Origin: a virus
Strand: one strand, 5' to 3'
Length of the DNA stretch: 36,171 nt
Virus record (IMG/VR): IMGVR_UViG_3300021142_000091
Coordinates: 1 to 36,171 of that record
Each line of letters opens with the position of its first letter. Within the stretch, counting starts at the first letter, position 1. The notes under the pieces were generated by a model. It worked only from the letters and a program-made list of their open reading frames with translations, made no database searches and was not told the DNA's origin. The position numbers and the translations under genes were made by a program. Shown here in pieces: positions 16,043 through 22,331 of the stretch.

Positions 16043-16073
16043 ACAAAAAAAAAATATTTTTTTATCACTTTAT

Positions 16074-16373
16074 ATGAAAAGTAAAAGTGATTTAAAAATA
16101 AAATATGGTGATAATATTATAGACGAGATAGAAAATAAATTAGCAAAAGAAATATCTAATAGTATTAATAAGAATATTGTAAATACTATTTTTGAAATGA
16201 TACCGGGTAGAGTATATCTACTTTCTTTAGTTGAAAATTCTGATAATAAAGAAGGTGAATTATTTATACTAATGGAAAAATATGGCATTATAGAAGATGA
16301 TTTATATAGTCTTGAAATTGTTAAATCAAAAATAAGAGAATATAATATAGATTTAATCTTAAAAAATAATTAA
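16074..16373 (+). CDS. Tailed mini-protein 5: capsid spine-helix fragment fused to shared tail
   Basis: 99 aa. Residues 14-42 align without gaps with residues 378-406 of the major capsid protein encoded at 22332-24140. There are 11 identities in 29 (I15, E20, L23, E26, S28, I31, K33, I35 and the closing FEM) and most other positions are conservative. In T4 gp23 the corresponding stretch is the long helix after the Asp/Glu-rich segment. From about residue 45 the array module follows (VYLLSLVEN, LMEKYGIIEDDLYSL) and ends SKIREYNIDLILKNN. Start is the ATG at 16074, 31 bases after the previous stop. Confidence 0.75.
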   Translation: MKSKSDLKIKYGDNIIDEIENKLAKEISNSINKNIVNTIFEMIPGRVYLLSLVENSDNKEGELFILMEKYGIIEDDLYSLEIVKSKIREYNIDLILKNN

Positions 16374-16380
16374 CTTTTTC

Positions 16381-16413
16381 GAAAATTTTTAATATATTTG
16401 TATGAATAAAACA
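16381..16413 (+). repeat. Copy of the peptidase promoter region at a gene start
   Basis: Nearly identical to 13550-13582 (GAAAA, T-run, ATATATTTGTAT, AATAAAACA). The TATATTTG box (16393-16400) sits one base before the ATG at 16402. If it works as a promoter, transcripts start inside that gene or are leaderless; it could also feed the tmRNA downstream. Confidence 0.55.
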
Positions 16414-16767
16414 TTAATAATTAATAATCAATATTACAATATATCTTCAAATAATTTTGATATATCTCAAATTGATAATGGATATAGGTACTACGGAAGT
16501 TATAGTAATATAAATAATTTGAATTCATATTCTGATTATTTAACAAATCAATTGAATTCAAATATTCAATACTCTCAGTATACTTATGAACCAATATATG
16601 GAGATGAAATTGAAAGTAAAAAATATTTATTATTATTACATAAAGATAAAAATTTATCAGATATAATGGAAATATATGATTTATCTGAAAAAGATCTTCA
16701 AAAATTGAGTATAGTTAAGTTAAAAGTAAGAGATTATAAAATAAATTTTTTACTAAAACAAGATTAA
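16402..16767 (+). CDS. Tailed mini-protein 6: scaffold-repeat-like segment fused to shared tail
   Basis: 121 aa. Residues 42-63 (SYSDYLTNQLNSNIQYSQY and on) match about 1.5 units of the 14-residue repeat (SYSEYIAENLDKNI) of the protease-scaffold protein at 24222-26432, with the same 14-residue spacing between YS(D/Q)Y units and about 12 of 22 identities. The N-terminal 40 residues are Asn/Ser/Tyr-rich. The array module follows (KKYLLLLHKDKNL, IMEIYDLSEKDLQKL) and ends LKVRDYKINFLLKQD. Last gene before the tmRNA, 29 bases upstream of it. Confidence 0.75.
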   Translation: MNKTLIINNQYYNISSNNFDISQIDNGYRYYGSYSNINNLNSYSDYLTNQLNSNIQYSQYTYEPIYGDEIESKKYLLLLHKDKNLSDIMEIYDLSEKDLQKLSIVKLKVRDYKINFLLKQD

Positions 16768-16796
16768 AAAATATAATATATACATTACAAATACAT

Positions 16797-17158
16797 GGGG
16801 ATGAAATGATTTAGATTCATGGAATTAATGGTAGAGATGCAAACATCGGATAATCCTAACCCGATTAATAAATTGGATTAAAGTCTAAACGACAAAACAA
16901 ACACAGTAGCAAGCCGTGAAGAATTAGTAGCCGCTCTACAAAACAACATCTTAAAGGTAAACGAAGTAGCTTTTGCTTAATTGACAAAGTCAGAAAGGTT
17001 TCCAAATAGTTAAAAATCTATTCAAAAATTTTCGGATTTGTTAGGGGGTCGTTAAAAACTAAATTAGTTTGTTATTTTATAAAAAAATAACTACGTTTGT
17101 AAATGAGTTTCTATGATTAACCAGAGAAGACCCGAATTCGCCTTCGGCATCTCCACTA
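16797..17158 (+). ncRNA. ssrA: tmRNA (transfer-messenger RNA)
   Basis: About 362 nt. The 5' end GGGGATG pairs with CATCTCC (17148-17154) in a 7-bp acceptor stem with a G3-U pair, the alanine identity element, and discriminator A at 17155. After it comes CTA, not CCA, so CCA must be added or repaired. A T-arm stem CCGAA/TTCGG closes a loop TTCGCC. The start region (GATTTAGATTCATGG, then ATGCAAACATCGG) is like bacterial tmRNA. The tag frame ends NEVAFA then TAA (16978-16980). If it resumes at GCA (16909), as CAGTA-GCA suggests, the tag has 23 residues, longer than the usual 8-15. tmRNA rescues stalled ribosomes and tags the peptide for proteolysis. No SmpB gene is in the window. Confidence 0.9.
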
Positions 17159-17186
17159 AAAAATACCCCTTAATTGGGGTATTTTT
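17159..17186 (+). terminator. Terminator of the tmRNA
   Basis: Stem AAAAATACCCC/GGGGTATTTTT (17159-17169 with 17176-17186), 6-base loop, right after the tmRNA 3' end. Confidence 0.9.
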
Positions 17187-17198
17187 AATTAACCTAAT

Positions 17199-17618
17199 AT
17201 GAATGATGATAACTTTGATAAATACCTAAAAATTAGTAATTTATCTTTAATAATTAAAAAAATAGGAGATAGAATAGATTTTATTGATAAAAATAAAATC
17301 TATGAAAATATAGATGGATGTATTAGAGAATCTAATATAGATTTTATATTAGATCAACAAAAAGATTTTTATTTTCTTGATGTAGAATACTTCAGAGGAA
17401 GAAACCCATTAAATAATAATTATTATCCTATAAATTATAAATTAATAGAAAGTGATATGATTAAAATAAAAAATTTTAATCAATTATCAAAATCTAAAAT
17501 AATTATTGTAGGACATTTTACTATACAAAAATTATATCAGTTAGCAGATTTTATTATAGAATACATTGATTCTAAACCAAAAATTATTAAAAATAGATAT
17601 TTTCCAATTTATGATTAA
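17199..17618 (+). CDS. Hypothetical protein, 139 aa
   Basis: Begins right after the tmRNA terminator. Soluble, Ile/Asn/Lys/Asp-rich. A segment KSKIIIVGHFTIQKLYQLADF (about 98-118) looks like a hydrophobic strand then a helix. No motif known to me and no tail of the mini-protein type. It overlaps the Fe-S carrier gene by 8 bases, so they are probably translated together, and it may help that protein. Confidence 0.65.
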   Translation: MNDDNFDKYLKISNLSLIIKKIGDRIDFIDKNKIYENIDGCIRESNIDFILDQQKDFYFLDVEYFRGRNPLNNNYYPINYKLIESDMIKIKNFNQLSKSKIIIVGHFTIQKLYQLADFIIEYIDSKPKIIKNRYFPIYD

Positions 17619-17937
17619 AGTAAGTTTAACCGCAAAAGAACAAATAATTAAATTAAAAAGTGAAGAACCTAATACAGGACAATACCTTAGAGTAGGTGTA
17701 AAGGGTGGAGGGTGTAGTGGATTATCATATATCTTAGAATTTGATGATATATATGATGAAAAACTTGATGAACTTTTTGAAGATAATGATATAAAAGTTA
17801 TATGTGATAAAAGAAGTCTTCTTTATATATTTGGAACCGAACTAGTATTTTCGGGTGGTTTAAATGGTAAAGGATTCGAGTTTATTAATCCCAATGCAAG
17901 TAGAACTTGCTCTTGTGGAGAAAGTTTTTCAGTTTAA
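17611..17937 (+). CDS. A-type iron-sulfur cluster carrier (IscA/SufA/ErpA family)
   Basis: I use the ATG at 17611 (MIKVSLTAKEQI), which gives 108 aa, the normal family length. The three cysteines are C35 in GGGCSGLSY and C100, C102 in TCSCGESF, the family's C-x(64)-C-G-C pattern with Ser for Gly between the last two. The fold binds and passes on 2Fe-2S or 4Fe-4S clusters. In this phage the helicase at 1-1386 has an Fe-S cysteine cluster and could be a client; that is inference. IscA-like genes in phages are uncommon but known from marine phages. Confidence 0.92.
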   Translation: MIKVSLTAKEQIIKLKSEEPNTGQYLRVGVKGGGCSGLSYILEFDDIYDEKLDELFEDNDIKVICDKRSLLYIFGTELVFSGGLNGKGFEFINPNASRTCSCGESFSV

Positions 17938-17950
17938 AAAAAATAATAAT

Positions 17951-18013
17951 ATGAACAAAGATAAAATAGATTTATACAATTTTTTAGTAGATACCCCTTA
18001 CTTTTCTAAGTAA
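17951..18013 (+). CDS. Possible 20-aa peptide gene
   Basis: MNKDKIDLYNFLVDTPYFSK then TAA, 13 bases after the Fe-S carrier stop and 6 before the next tiny gene. It lacks the tail. It may be a real peptide, a leader, or an accident of AT-rich sequence; support is position only. Confidence 0.3.
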   Translation: MNKDKIDLYNFLVDTPYFSK

Positions 18014-18019
18014 TATGTT

Positions 18020-18127
18020 ATGGGAAAGATATTTAATTTTTCTTTTTCTGATATACAATATATCAATAATTTAGAACTAATGGAAAAAAGAAATAAAAAA
18101 ATAGATGATTTATTAAATGAAGATTAG
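18020..18127 (+). CDS. Tailed mini-protein 7, 35 aa
   Basis: ATG at 18020. The N-terminus MGKIFNFSFSDIQYINN is of unknown source. The end LMEKRNKKIDDLLNED has Arg 12 residues from the C-terminus, as in the array upstream, but the helix module before the tail is absent. RNKKID is identical to the tail of the 118-aa protein at 6697-7053. It overlaps the next gene by 11 bases. Too short for standard gene finders; the tail is the evidence. Confidence 0.6.
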   Translation: MGKIFNFSFSDIQYINNLELMEKRNKKIDDLLNED

Positions 18128-18278
18128 TATTGATGAAATAATAACCTATGATATAGTTGCATCTCCAGCACTTACAAACGCCAAACTAGTATATGATGAT
18201 GAACTTAAACAAAAGAAAATATTAGAGGATATGGAGAGAAGAAATAGGATTTTAGATGAGTTATTAAAAGAGGATTAA
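18117..18278 (+). CDS. Tailed mini-protein 8: prohead-protease strand fused to shared tail
   Basis: 53 aa, ATG at 18117 inside the previous gene. Residues 10-17 read TYDIVASP; the phage protease at 24222-26432 has TYDIVADP at 148-155. The DNA shares a 14-base identical run there. Then NAKLVYDDE leads to the end LEDMERRNRILDELLKED, with Arg 12 residues from the end. The stop codon lies inside the hairpin terminator that follows. No catalytic residues of the protease are present. Confidence 0.65.
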   Translation: MKISIDEIITYDIVASPALTNAKLVYDDELKQKKILEDMERRNRILDELLKED

Positions 18279-18297
18279 ATTAATTTAATCCTCTTTT
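18266..18297. terminator. Bidirectional terminator overlapping a stop codon
   Basis: 16 bases (18266-18281) are the exact reverse complement of 18282-18297, core AGAGGATTAA, with T-run to the right and A-run to the left. It closes the tiny-gene group (plus) and the 101-aa gene (minus). Confidence 0.85.
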
Positions 18298-18302
18298 TTA
18301 TT

Positions 18303-18608
18303 TTAATATTCTTTTAAATCTGAACTTTCTAAATCATCTAATACAGATATTGCTTTATCTAAGCCACTTTTCCAATTAGGCCATTTTCTTCTATGCATTT
18401 CGACTGCTTCTTCTAATTCATGATATAAGTCATCATTTCCAACTAAGTTATAGTATTTATTTTTAAGTTTAGAAACTAATTGATATAAAACAGCATTATC
18501 AGTTTCATTTTTTAATGCTTCAATTTCGGCTTTAAGTTCAGGAATAAACTCTTTTTTTAATTGCCAATTTCCTTCAAATAAATGAAGATATTTTAATTTC
18601 TTTTCCAT
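18303..18608 (-). CDS. Helical hypothetical protein, 101 aa
   Basis: Glu/Lys/Leu-rich, helical throughout (KKEFIPELKAEIEALKNE). KYLHLFEGNW near the start and HRRKWPNWKSGLDKAISV in the C-terminal half are the recognisable aromatic patches. No family recognised. The gene starts 2 bases after the previous stop in a three-gene minus-strand unit with a nucleotidyltransferase. Confidence 0.65.
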   Translation of the reverse strand: MEKKLKYLHLFEGNWQLKKEFIPELKAEIEALKNETDNAVLYQLVSKLKNKYYNLVGNDDLYHELEEAVEMHRRKWPNWKSGLDKAISVLDDLESSDLKEY

Positions 18609-18610
18609 GT

Positions 18611-19279
18611 TTATTTTAATTTTTTATCAAGGATTTTAACTAATCCTTCACCTATTGTAAAATGTATATTTTTTAATACATCGCTTTTTATATTTAAAAA
18701 ATCTTCTAAAAAAGTAAAGTTAAAATCATATTCATATTCTTCATCTATTTTTACTTTTTTAATACTAAGTTTTACTTCATAAGAATCATTTACACTAATA
18801 ACAAAATCAAATTGTAAATCTTCACATTTTGTAATCTTAAACTTAGGTTCGTATATAACATCAAATATAGTATAATCAGTTCTATTAACTGTTTTAAGAT
18901 AATGATTTAAAAGTAATGCTGGAGTTTCAACAAAATCTGATAATAATTGTAAATCTTTTCCAAAATTATTTGATTTTATAATCTTCTTTAATTTATATTC
19001 TAATTCATTTATATCTTTAAATAATTCTTTATGATAAACACAATTTATATTATATAAGTAAGTAAAATAATTTTCTGTTATTTCAGTTCTTTCTAAGTTT
19101 GTTTTAAATATAAATTTAGTATGTAAAACAAATGTTTCTTCTAATAATAAACTGTGAATAGATATAACTAAATTATAATAATCGTCATGCTTTTCATATA
19201 CATTTTTATATGTTAAAAAACGACCTTCTGTAAAAACATTTTTAAATAGTTCCTCTATTTCAGATATTTTAATTGCCAT
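18611..19279 (-). CDS. Hypothetical protein, 222 aa
   Basis: I prefer the ATG at 19277-19279 (MAIKISEIEELF), just downstream of the preceding stop; an ATG at 19300 would overlap it by 20 bases. The protein is rich in Phe, Tyr, Asn, Glu and Lys, with alternating hydrophobic strands, and seems soluble. No motif recognised. It may work with the nucleotidyltransferase upstream, since the genes abut. Confidence 0.6.
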   Translation of the reverse strand: MAIKISEIEELFKNVFTEGRFLTYKNVYEKHDDYYNLVISIHSLLLEETFVLHTKFIFKTNLERTEITENYFTYLYNINCVYHKELFKDINELEYKLKKIIKSNNFGKDLQLLSDFVETPALLLNHYLKTVNRTDYTIFDVIYEPKFKITKCEDLQFDFVISVNDSYEVKLSIKKVKIDEEYEYDFNFTFLEDFLNIKSDVLKNIHFTIGEGLVKILDKKLK

Positions 19280-19280
19280 A

Positions 19281-20033
19281 TTATTTAAATTGTTTATCAT
19301 AAGTTTTCTTTCTTAGATTAATAAGTTTTTCTATATATTTATTTCTTCTCAATAGCTTAAATACTAAGTTTTCTAATGAATACTCACCATCCTTTTCTAT
19401 ACCAGATTTTCTACCATCTTTAATTTTTTTCCAAATTTTCTTCCATTTAAACTGAAAATTCTCATAGTTAGCAACATTACCTGATTCTATTTCTAAATCA
19501 TCTATACTATCCATTATATCTTCTGCTTTAAGTTTAATTAAATGGTAATCAATTTCGAAATTCTTTCTATCTGGTTTTTGTACCCAATAGTTGTATAGTA
19601 CAGAATAGACTCCGCTATTTTTTCTTATTTTTTCTATATCTGTTTGGCAATTAAGTTCTAATTCATATCCTGCTATCATTATATCATGATCTTCATTCCA
19701 TAATTTAGAATATGTTTTAAGATAGTTTTGAACTAAGTTTTCATCATCATTAATTTCTGTAAAATCTAAAACTATATGTAAATCTATATCTGACCATTCT
19801 GACCAATTATAATTGGCTAATGAACCTGTGAATATAATATCTTTAACTTTAAAATCTATTTTTAAATCATCTTTTATTTCATCAATAAAATCATTTCCTA
19901 TTTGGAGTAATTCTTCTTTTACTTCATGACTTAATTTAAATTTATGCCATATTTTCGTATTTAAATAATCTTTTAACTTAAATGATTTTAAGGGAGTTAA
20001 ATCCTTTTCATGATCATTATATTTTTTTATCAT
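19281..20033 (-). CDS. Nucleotidyltransferase (Pol beta/MNT superfamily)
   Basis: I choose the ATG at 20033 (MIKKYNDHEKDL) over a GTG at 20129, because the promoter-like element at 20060-20070 would otherwise lie inside the gene. 250 aa. The signature is IIFTGSLANYNWSEWSDIDLHIVLDF: GS, then D-x-D, the metal-binding pair of the superfamily. The rest is helical and ends in a basic region (RRNKYIEKLINLRKK). These enzymes transfer a nucleotide to RNA, protein or a small molecule; the acceptor cannot be told. Genes of this type occur in many T4-like phages. Confidence 0.82.
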   Translation of the reverse strand: MIKKYNDHEKDLTPLKSFKLKDYLNTKIWHKFKLSHEVKEELLQIGNDFIDEIKDDLKIDFKVKDIIFTGSLANYNWSEWSDIDLHIVLDFTEINDDENLVQNYLKTYSKLWNEDHDIMIAGYELELNCQTDIEKIRKNSGVYSVLYNYWVQKPDRKNFEIDYHLIKLKAEDIMDSIDDLEIESGNVANYENFQFKWKKIWKKIKDGRKSGIEKDGEYSLENLVFKLLRRNKYIEKLINLRKKTYDKQFK

Positions 20034-20059
20034 AACTAAAACTTTTTTGTGTATAAGTA

Positions 20060-20070
20060 TATATATTAAA
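20060..20070 (-). promoter_or_regulatory. TTTAATATATA element before the nucleotidyltransferase
   Basis: Exact 11-mer on the minus strand, 26 nt before the ATG at 20033. It supports that start. Candidate phage promoter by recurrence. Confidence 0.4.
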
Positions 20071-20085
20071 AAATAATACTTAATT

Positions 20086-20610
20086 ATGTTAGATGAAAAG
20101 TTTCCTGATAGGAAAGAAATTAAATACACTTATCAAAAAAGTTTAATTGAATCTATTAAATCTATAGATCTTACCGACTATGATTATAATAAAGCAAATG
20201 ATGAGGAATTTGCACCAAGAACTAAGATAACTCAAAAACAAAAAATTTATTTTTGGATTAGACTTTATTTAAATGAAGAAATAGAGATTGAGCCAAATGA
20301 TGTAGTTAATATAGTTTATACTCCATTAAATGAAGTATTAGAAACTACTTTTGTTTGTTATTCAAAACCTTATTCATCAAAAGTTGATGTTGATAACTTA
20401 ACTGAGTATAATCCTGAAGATGATAAAAAAGTTTTATGTTTAATGGTAGATCAATCGCGTATAAATGAAAATTCGGATGATATACCTTTTATCAGATCTT
20501 TATTTAAAATAAGTAAATATTATGAAGATAGAGTTATGAGAAAAGGAGAATTAAAATTTATTCTTGAGAAGAATGATACAGATTTAGAATATTTTAGTAT
20601 TGGATTTTAA
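20086..20610 (+). CDS. Hypothetical protein, 174 aa
   Basis: Acidic, soluble. Segments TQKQKIYFWIRLYLNEEIEI and NVVNIVYTPLNEVL-type strands suggest an alpha-beta fold, but I do not recognise a family. It is divergent from the nucleotidyltransferase, sharing the spacer, and closed by the terminator at 20613-20641. Confidence 0.65.
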   Translation: MLDEKFPDRKEIKYTYQKSLIESIKSIDLTDYDYNKANDEEFAPRTKITQKQKIYFWIRLYLNEEIEIEPNDVVNIVYTPLNEVLETTFVCYSKPYSSKVDVDNLTEYNPEDDKKVLCLMVDQSRINENSDDIPFIRSLFKISKYYEDRVMRKGELKFILEKNDTDLEYFSIGF

Positions 20611-20612
20611 TT

Positions 20613-20641
20613 AAAAAGAGGACCTATTTAGTCCTCTTTTT
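20613..20641. terminator. Bidirectional terminator
   Basis: Stem AAAAAGAGGAC/GTCCTCTTTTT, 7-base loop, followed by four more T. It lies between the 174-aa gene (plus) and the capsid-fragment gene (minus). Confidence 0.9.
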
Positions 20642-21121
20642 TTTACCTGTTTTATTTATTGGAGGTATATAATTTGTTGATGTAGATGGGGTAGATGGTG
20701 TAGCGTAAGCATAATCTAAATAAAATAAATTAGGTCTAGAACCTGTTTTATATAACTCATGTTCTTCTTCTTTAAATTCCTCAAATTCTTTGTTTTCTAA
20801 AATAGAATCTAATTTTCTATCACGATTAATGATAGCAACTTCTCGTTTAATTCTTTCTTTTTCCTCTTCTGAATTACCAAAACCTTTCATAGGGTTAACA
20901 GTAACTAAATCTAACCCTATTGTTTGAGCTGCTATTTTTTTAGCAATTGGTAATAAACTAGGAAAAGATTCATTTGATTGTGTACCTACTAATGTAGTAT
21001 CCATATTTATTTCATTTTTTAAATGAAGATTAGCATATTCTGTCATCCAGTTATTTACTACAGATTGTGTAGATGATAAATGATCTAAATCTTTCATATC
21101 AAATTTGAAATTTTCATACAT
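20624..21121 (-). CDS. Partial copy of the major capsid protein (N-terminal region), 165 aa
   Basis: Residues about 18-80 follow the capsid protein at 22332-24140: WMTEYANLHL matches WMAEYAEYHA, and LLPIAKKIAAQTIGLDLVTV matches LLPVAMKIAAQTIGLDLVAV at 91-110. Near the end LFYLDYAYA matches LVYVDFQYD. It then stops in a Thr/Pro/Ser linker and a basic end KKKRTK, so the HK97-fold core is absent. A Glu/Arg-rich insert lies in between. It has its own ATG and open frame. It sits beyond an endonuclease gene that separates it from the true capsid gene. A decoy, a head accessory, or a decaying duplicate are all possible. Confidence 0.8.
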   Translation of the reverse strand: MYENFKFDMKDLDHLSSTQSVVNNWMTEYANLHLKNEINMDTTLVGTQSNESFPSLLPIAKKIAAQTIGLDLVTVNPMKGFGNSEEEKERIKREVAIINRDRKLDSILENKEFEEFKEEEHELYKTGSRPNLFYLDYAYATPSTPSTSTNYIPPINKTGKKKRTK

Positions 21122-21128
21122 AATTTTA

Positions 21129-22232
21129 TTATATTATTTTTTCTTCTAAGATTATTTCTATATTTTGTTCATAAGAAATTTTTAATAATTCTTTTTTATT
21201 TTCCAAAACCCAATTATCTTTTAATAAGTCATTTCTTTTTACAACCTCAAATTGCTCTTCGCCACCAAAAAATTCTCTTGGCTCATAATGTTGAATACCA
21301 TTAAACTCTATAAATAACTCCTTTTTAGGTAAATAAAAATCAAATCTATATGTAGAATTACCTATTTTTTGTTTATATTCTTTAATGTATTCTATACCTT
21401 TTATATCTAACCAATTCTTTATTTGACGTTCTCCTTTTGATGAAGAACAATTAGGACAACCACATTTATGATGTATAATATAATTAGGTTTAGCACTCCA
21501 AATATAATCACATACTTTACATTTATGTTTTAAATAAAAAAGAGACCCTATATATTTTTCACCATCTACTAATTCTATATCATTTGGAAGAAGAGATAAA
21601 TATTTTGTATGAGAAAATTTTCTACCAGAACAAGATGAACACCCTAATACTATATTAGCTATATTTTTAGGCGTAGTGTTAAATTTCTCACCACATTTTA
21701 AACATTCAAAATCATGATTTTCTCTAAAATTAGTGTAATTTCCTATTAAATTTATATTCCTTTCTATTAATAATTCATTAAATTTATTAATATAGTTATA
21801 TGATTTTTTGCTTAATAAATTTTTATCCTTTTTACATTCACAAATATATTTTGTGATTTGTTTAGGTGTTTTATTTATTATTTCATTACATATTTTACAT
21901 TCAAAATTTATATACGTATTAGTGTTAATATAATTATCTACTCTAATAAAATCTAAATCTTTTATTCTTAAATCAAATTCTTCATTTGTTATTTTTCTAC
22001 CTAATGAAGAAAAACTATCGTTTGTTTCTTTTTTACATTCACATAATGTTCGATTATATAATTTAGGCTTTTTCATACTTTTTTTACCACATAGCTTACA
22101 TTCAAATTCTATTGGTGTTTCTGCATTAATATAATTACCTATTCTTACATAGTCAGAATCTTTAATTTTTAAATCAAAATCATTATTAGTATATGCTTTT
22201 GGACCTGACTTTTCATTCTTTTTTATATACAT
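21129..22232 (-). CDS. Zinc-ribbon repeat protein with Vsr/PD-(D/E)XK-like endonuclease domain
   Basis: 367 aa. About five zinc-ribbon-like units carry paired cysteines (FECKLCGKK, FECKICNE, FECLKCGEK, HKCKVCDY, CPNCSS) linked by DFDLRIKD-type segments, a modular DNA-binding array. The C-terminal 100 residues begin GERQIKNWLDIKGIEYIKEYK and contain RFDFYLPKKELFIEFNG (Asp, then Glu), followed by IQHYEP, like the Vsr/EDxHD fold. Homing endonucleases of this kind are frequent in phages. It stands immediately downstream of the capsid gene. Confidence 0.82.
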   Translation of the reverse strand: MYIKKNEKSGPKAYTNNDFDLKIKDSDYVRIGNYINAETPIEFECKLCGKKSMKKPKLYNRTLCECKKETNDSFSSLGRKITNEEFDLRIKDLDFIRVDNYINTNTYINFECKICNEIINKTPKQITKYICECKKDKNLLSKKSYNYINKFNELLIERNINLIGNYTNFRENHDFECLKCGEKFNTTPKNIANIVLGCSSCSGRKFSHTKYLSLLPNDIELVDGEKYIGSLFYLKHKCKVCDYIWSAKPNYIIHHKCGCPNCSSSKGERQIKNWLDIKGIEYIKEYKQKIGNSTYRFDFYLPKKELFIEFNGIQHYEPREFFGGEEQFEVVKRNDLLKDNWVLENKKELLKISYEQNIEIILEEKII

Positions 22233-22283
22233 AATTTATATATTTTCTTATTATATTTTTATTTCATGAATAGTTCATGAAAT

Positions 22284-22313
22284 AAAAAAACCTCCCTTGA
22301 GGGGAGGTTTTTT
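22284..22313. terminator. Terminator downstream of the major capsid gene
   Basis: Stem of A-run plus CCTCCC with GGGAGG plus T-run around a short loop (TTGAG), in the 99-base spacer between the capsid and endonuclease genes. It is strong on the minus strand and probably limits read-through into the endonuclease. Confidence 0.85.
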
Positions 22314-22331
22314 GTATTCTAATTTATTATA

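Noticed and set aside
16070-16288. 72-aa minus-strand frame in the mini-gene array
   Set aside because: It is antisense to mini-protein 5, whose capsid match and tail are far stronger evidence.
16768-17198. tRNA genes or protein-coding content in the spacer
   Set aside because: The stretch is fully explained by the tmRNA and its terminator; I found no separate cloverleaf and no convincing frame other than the tag.
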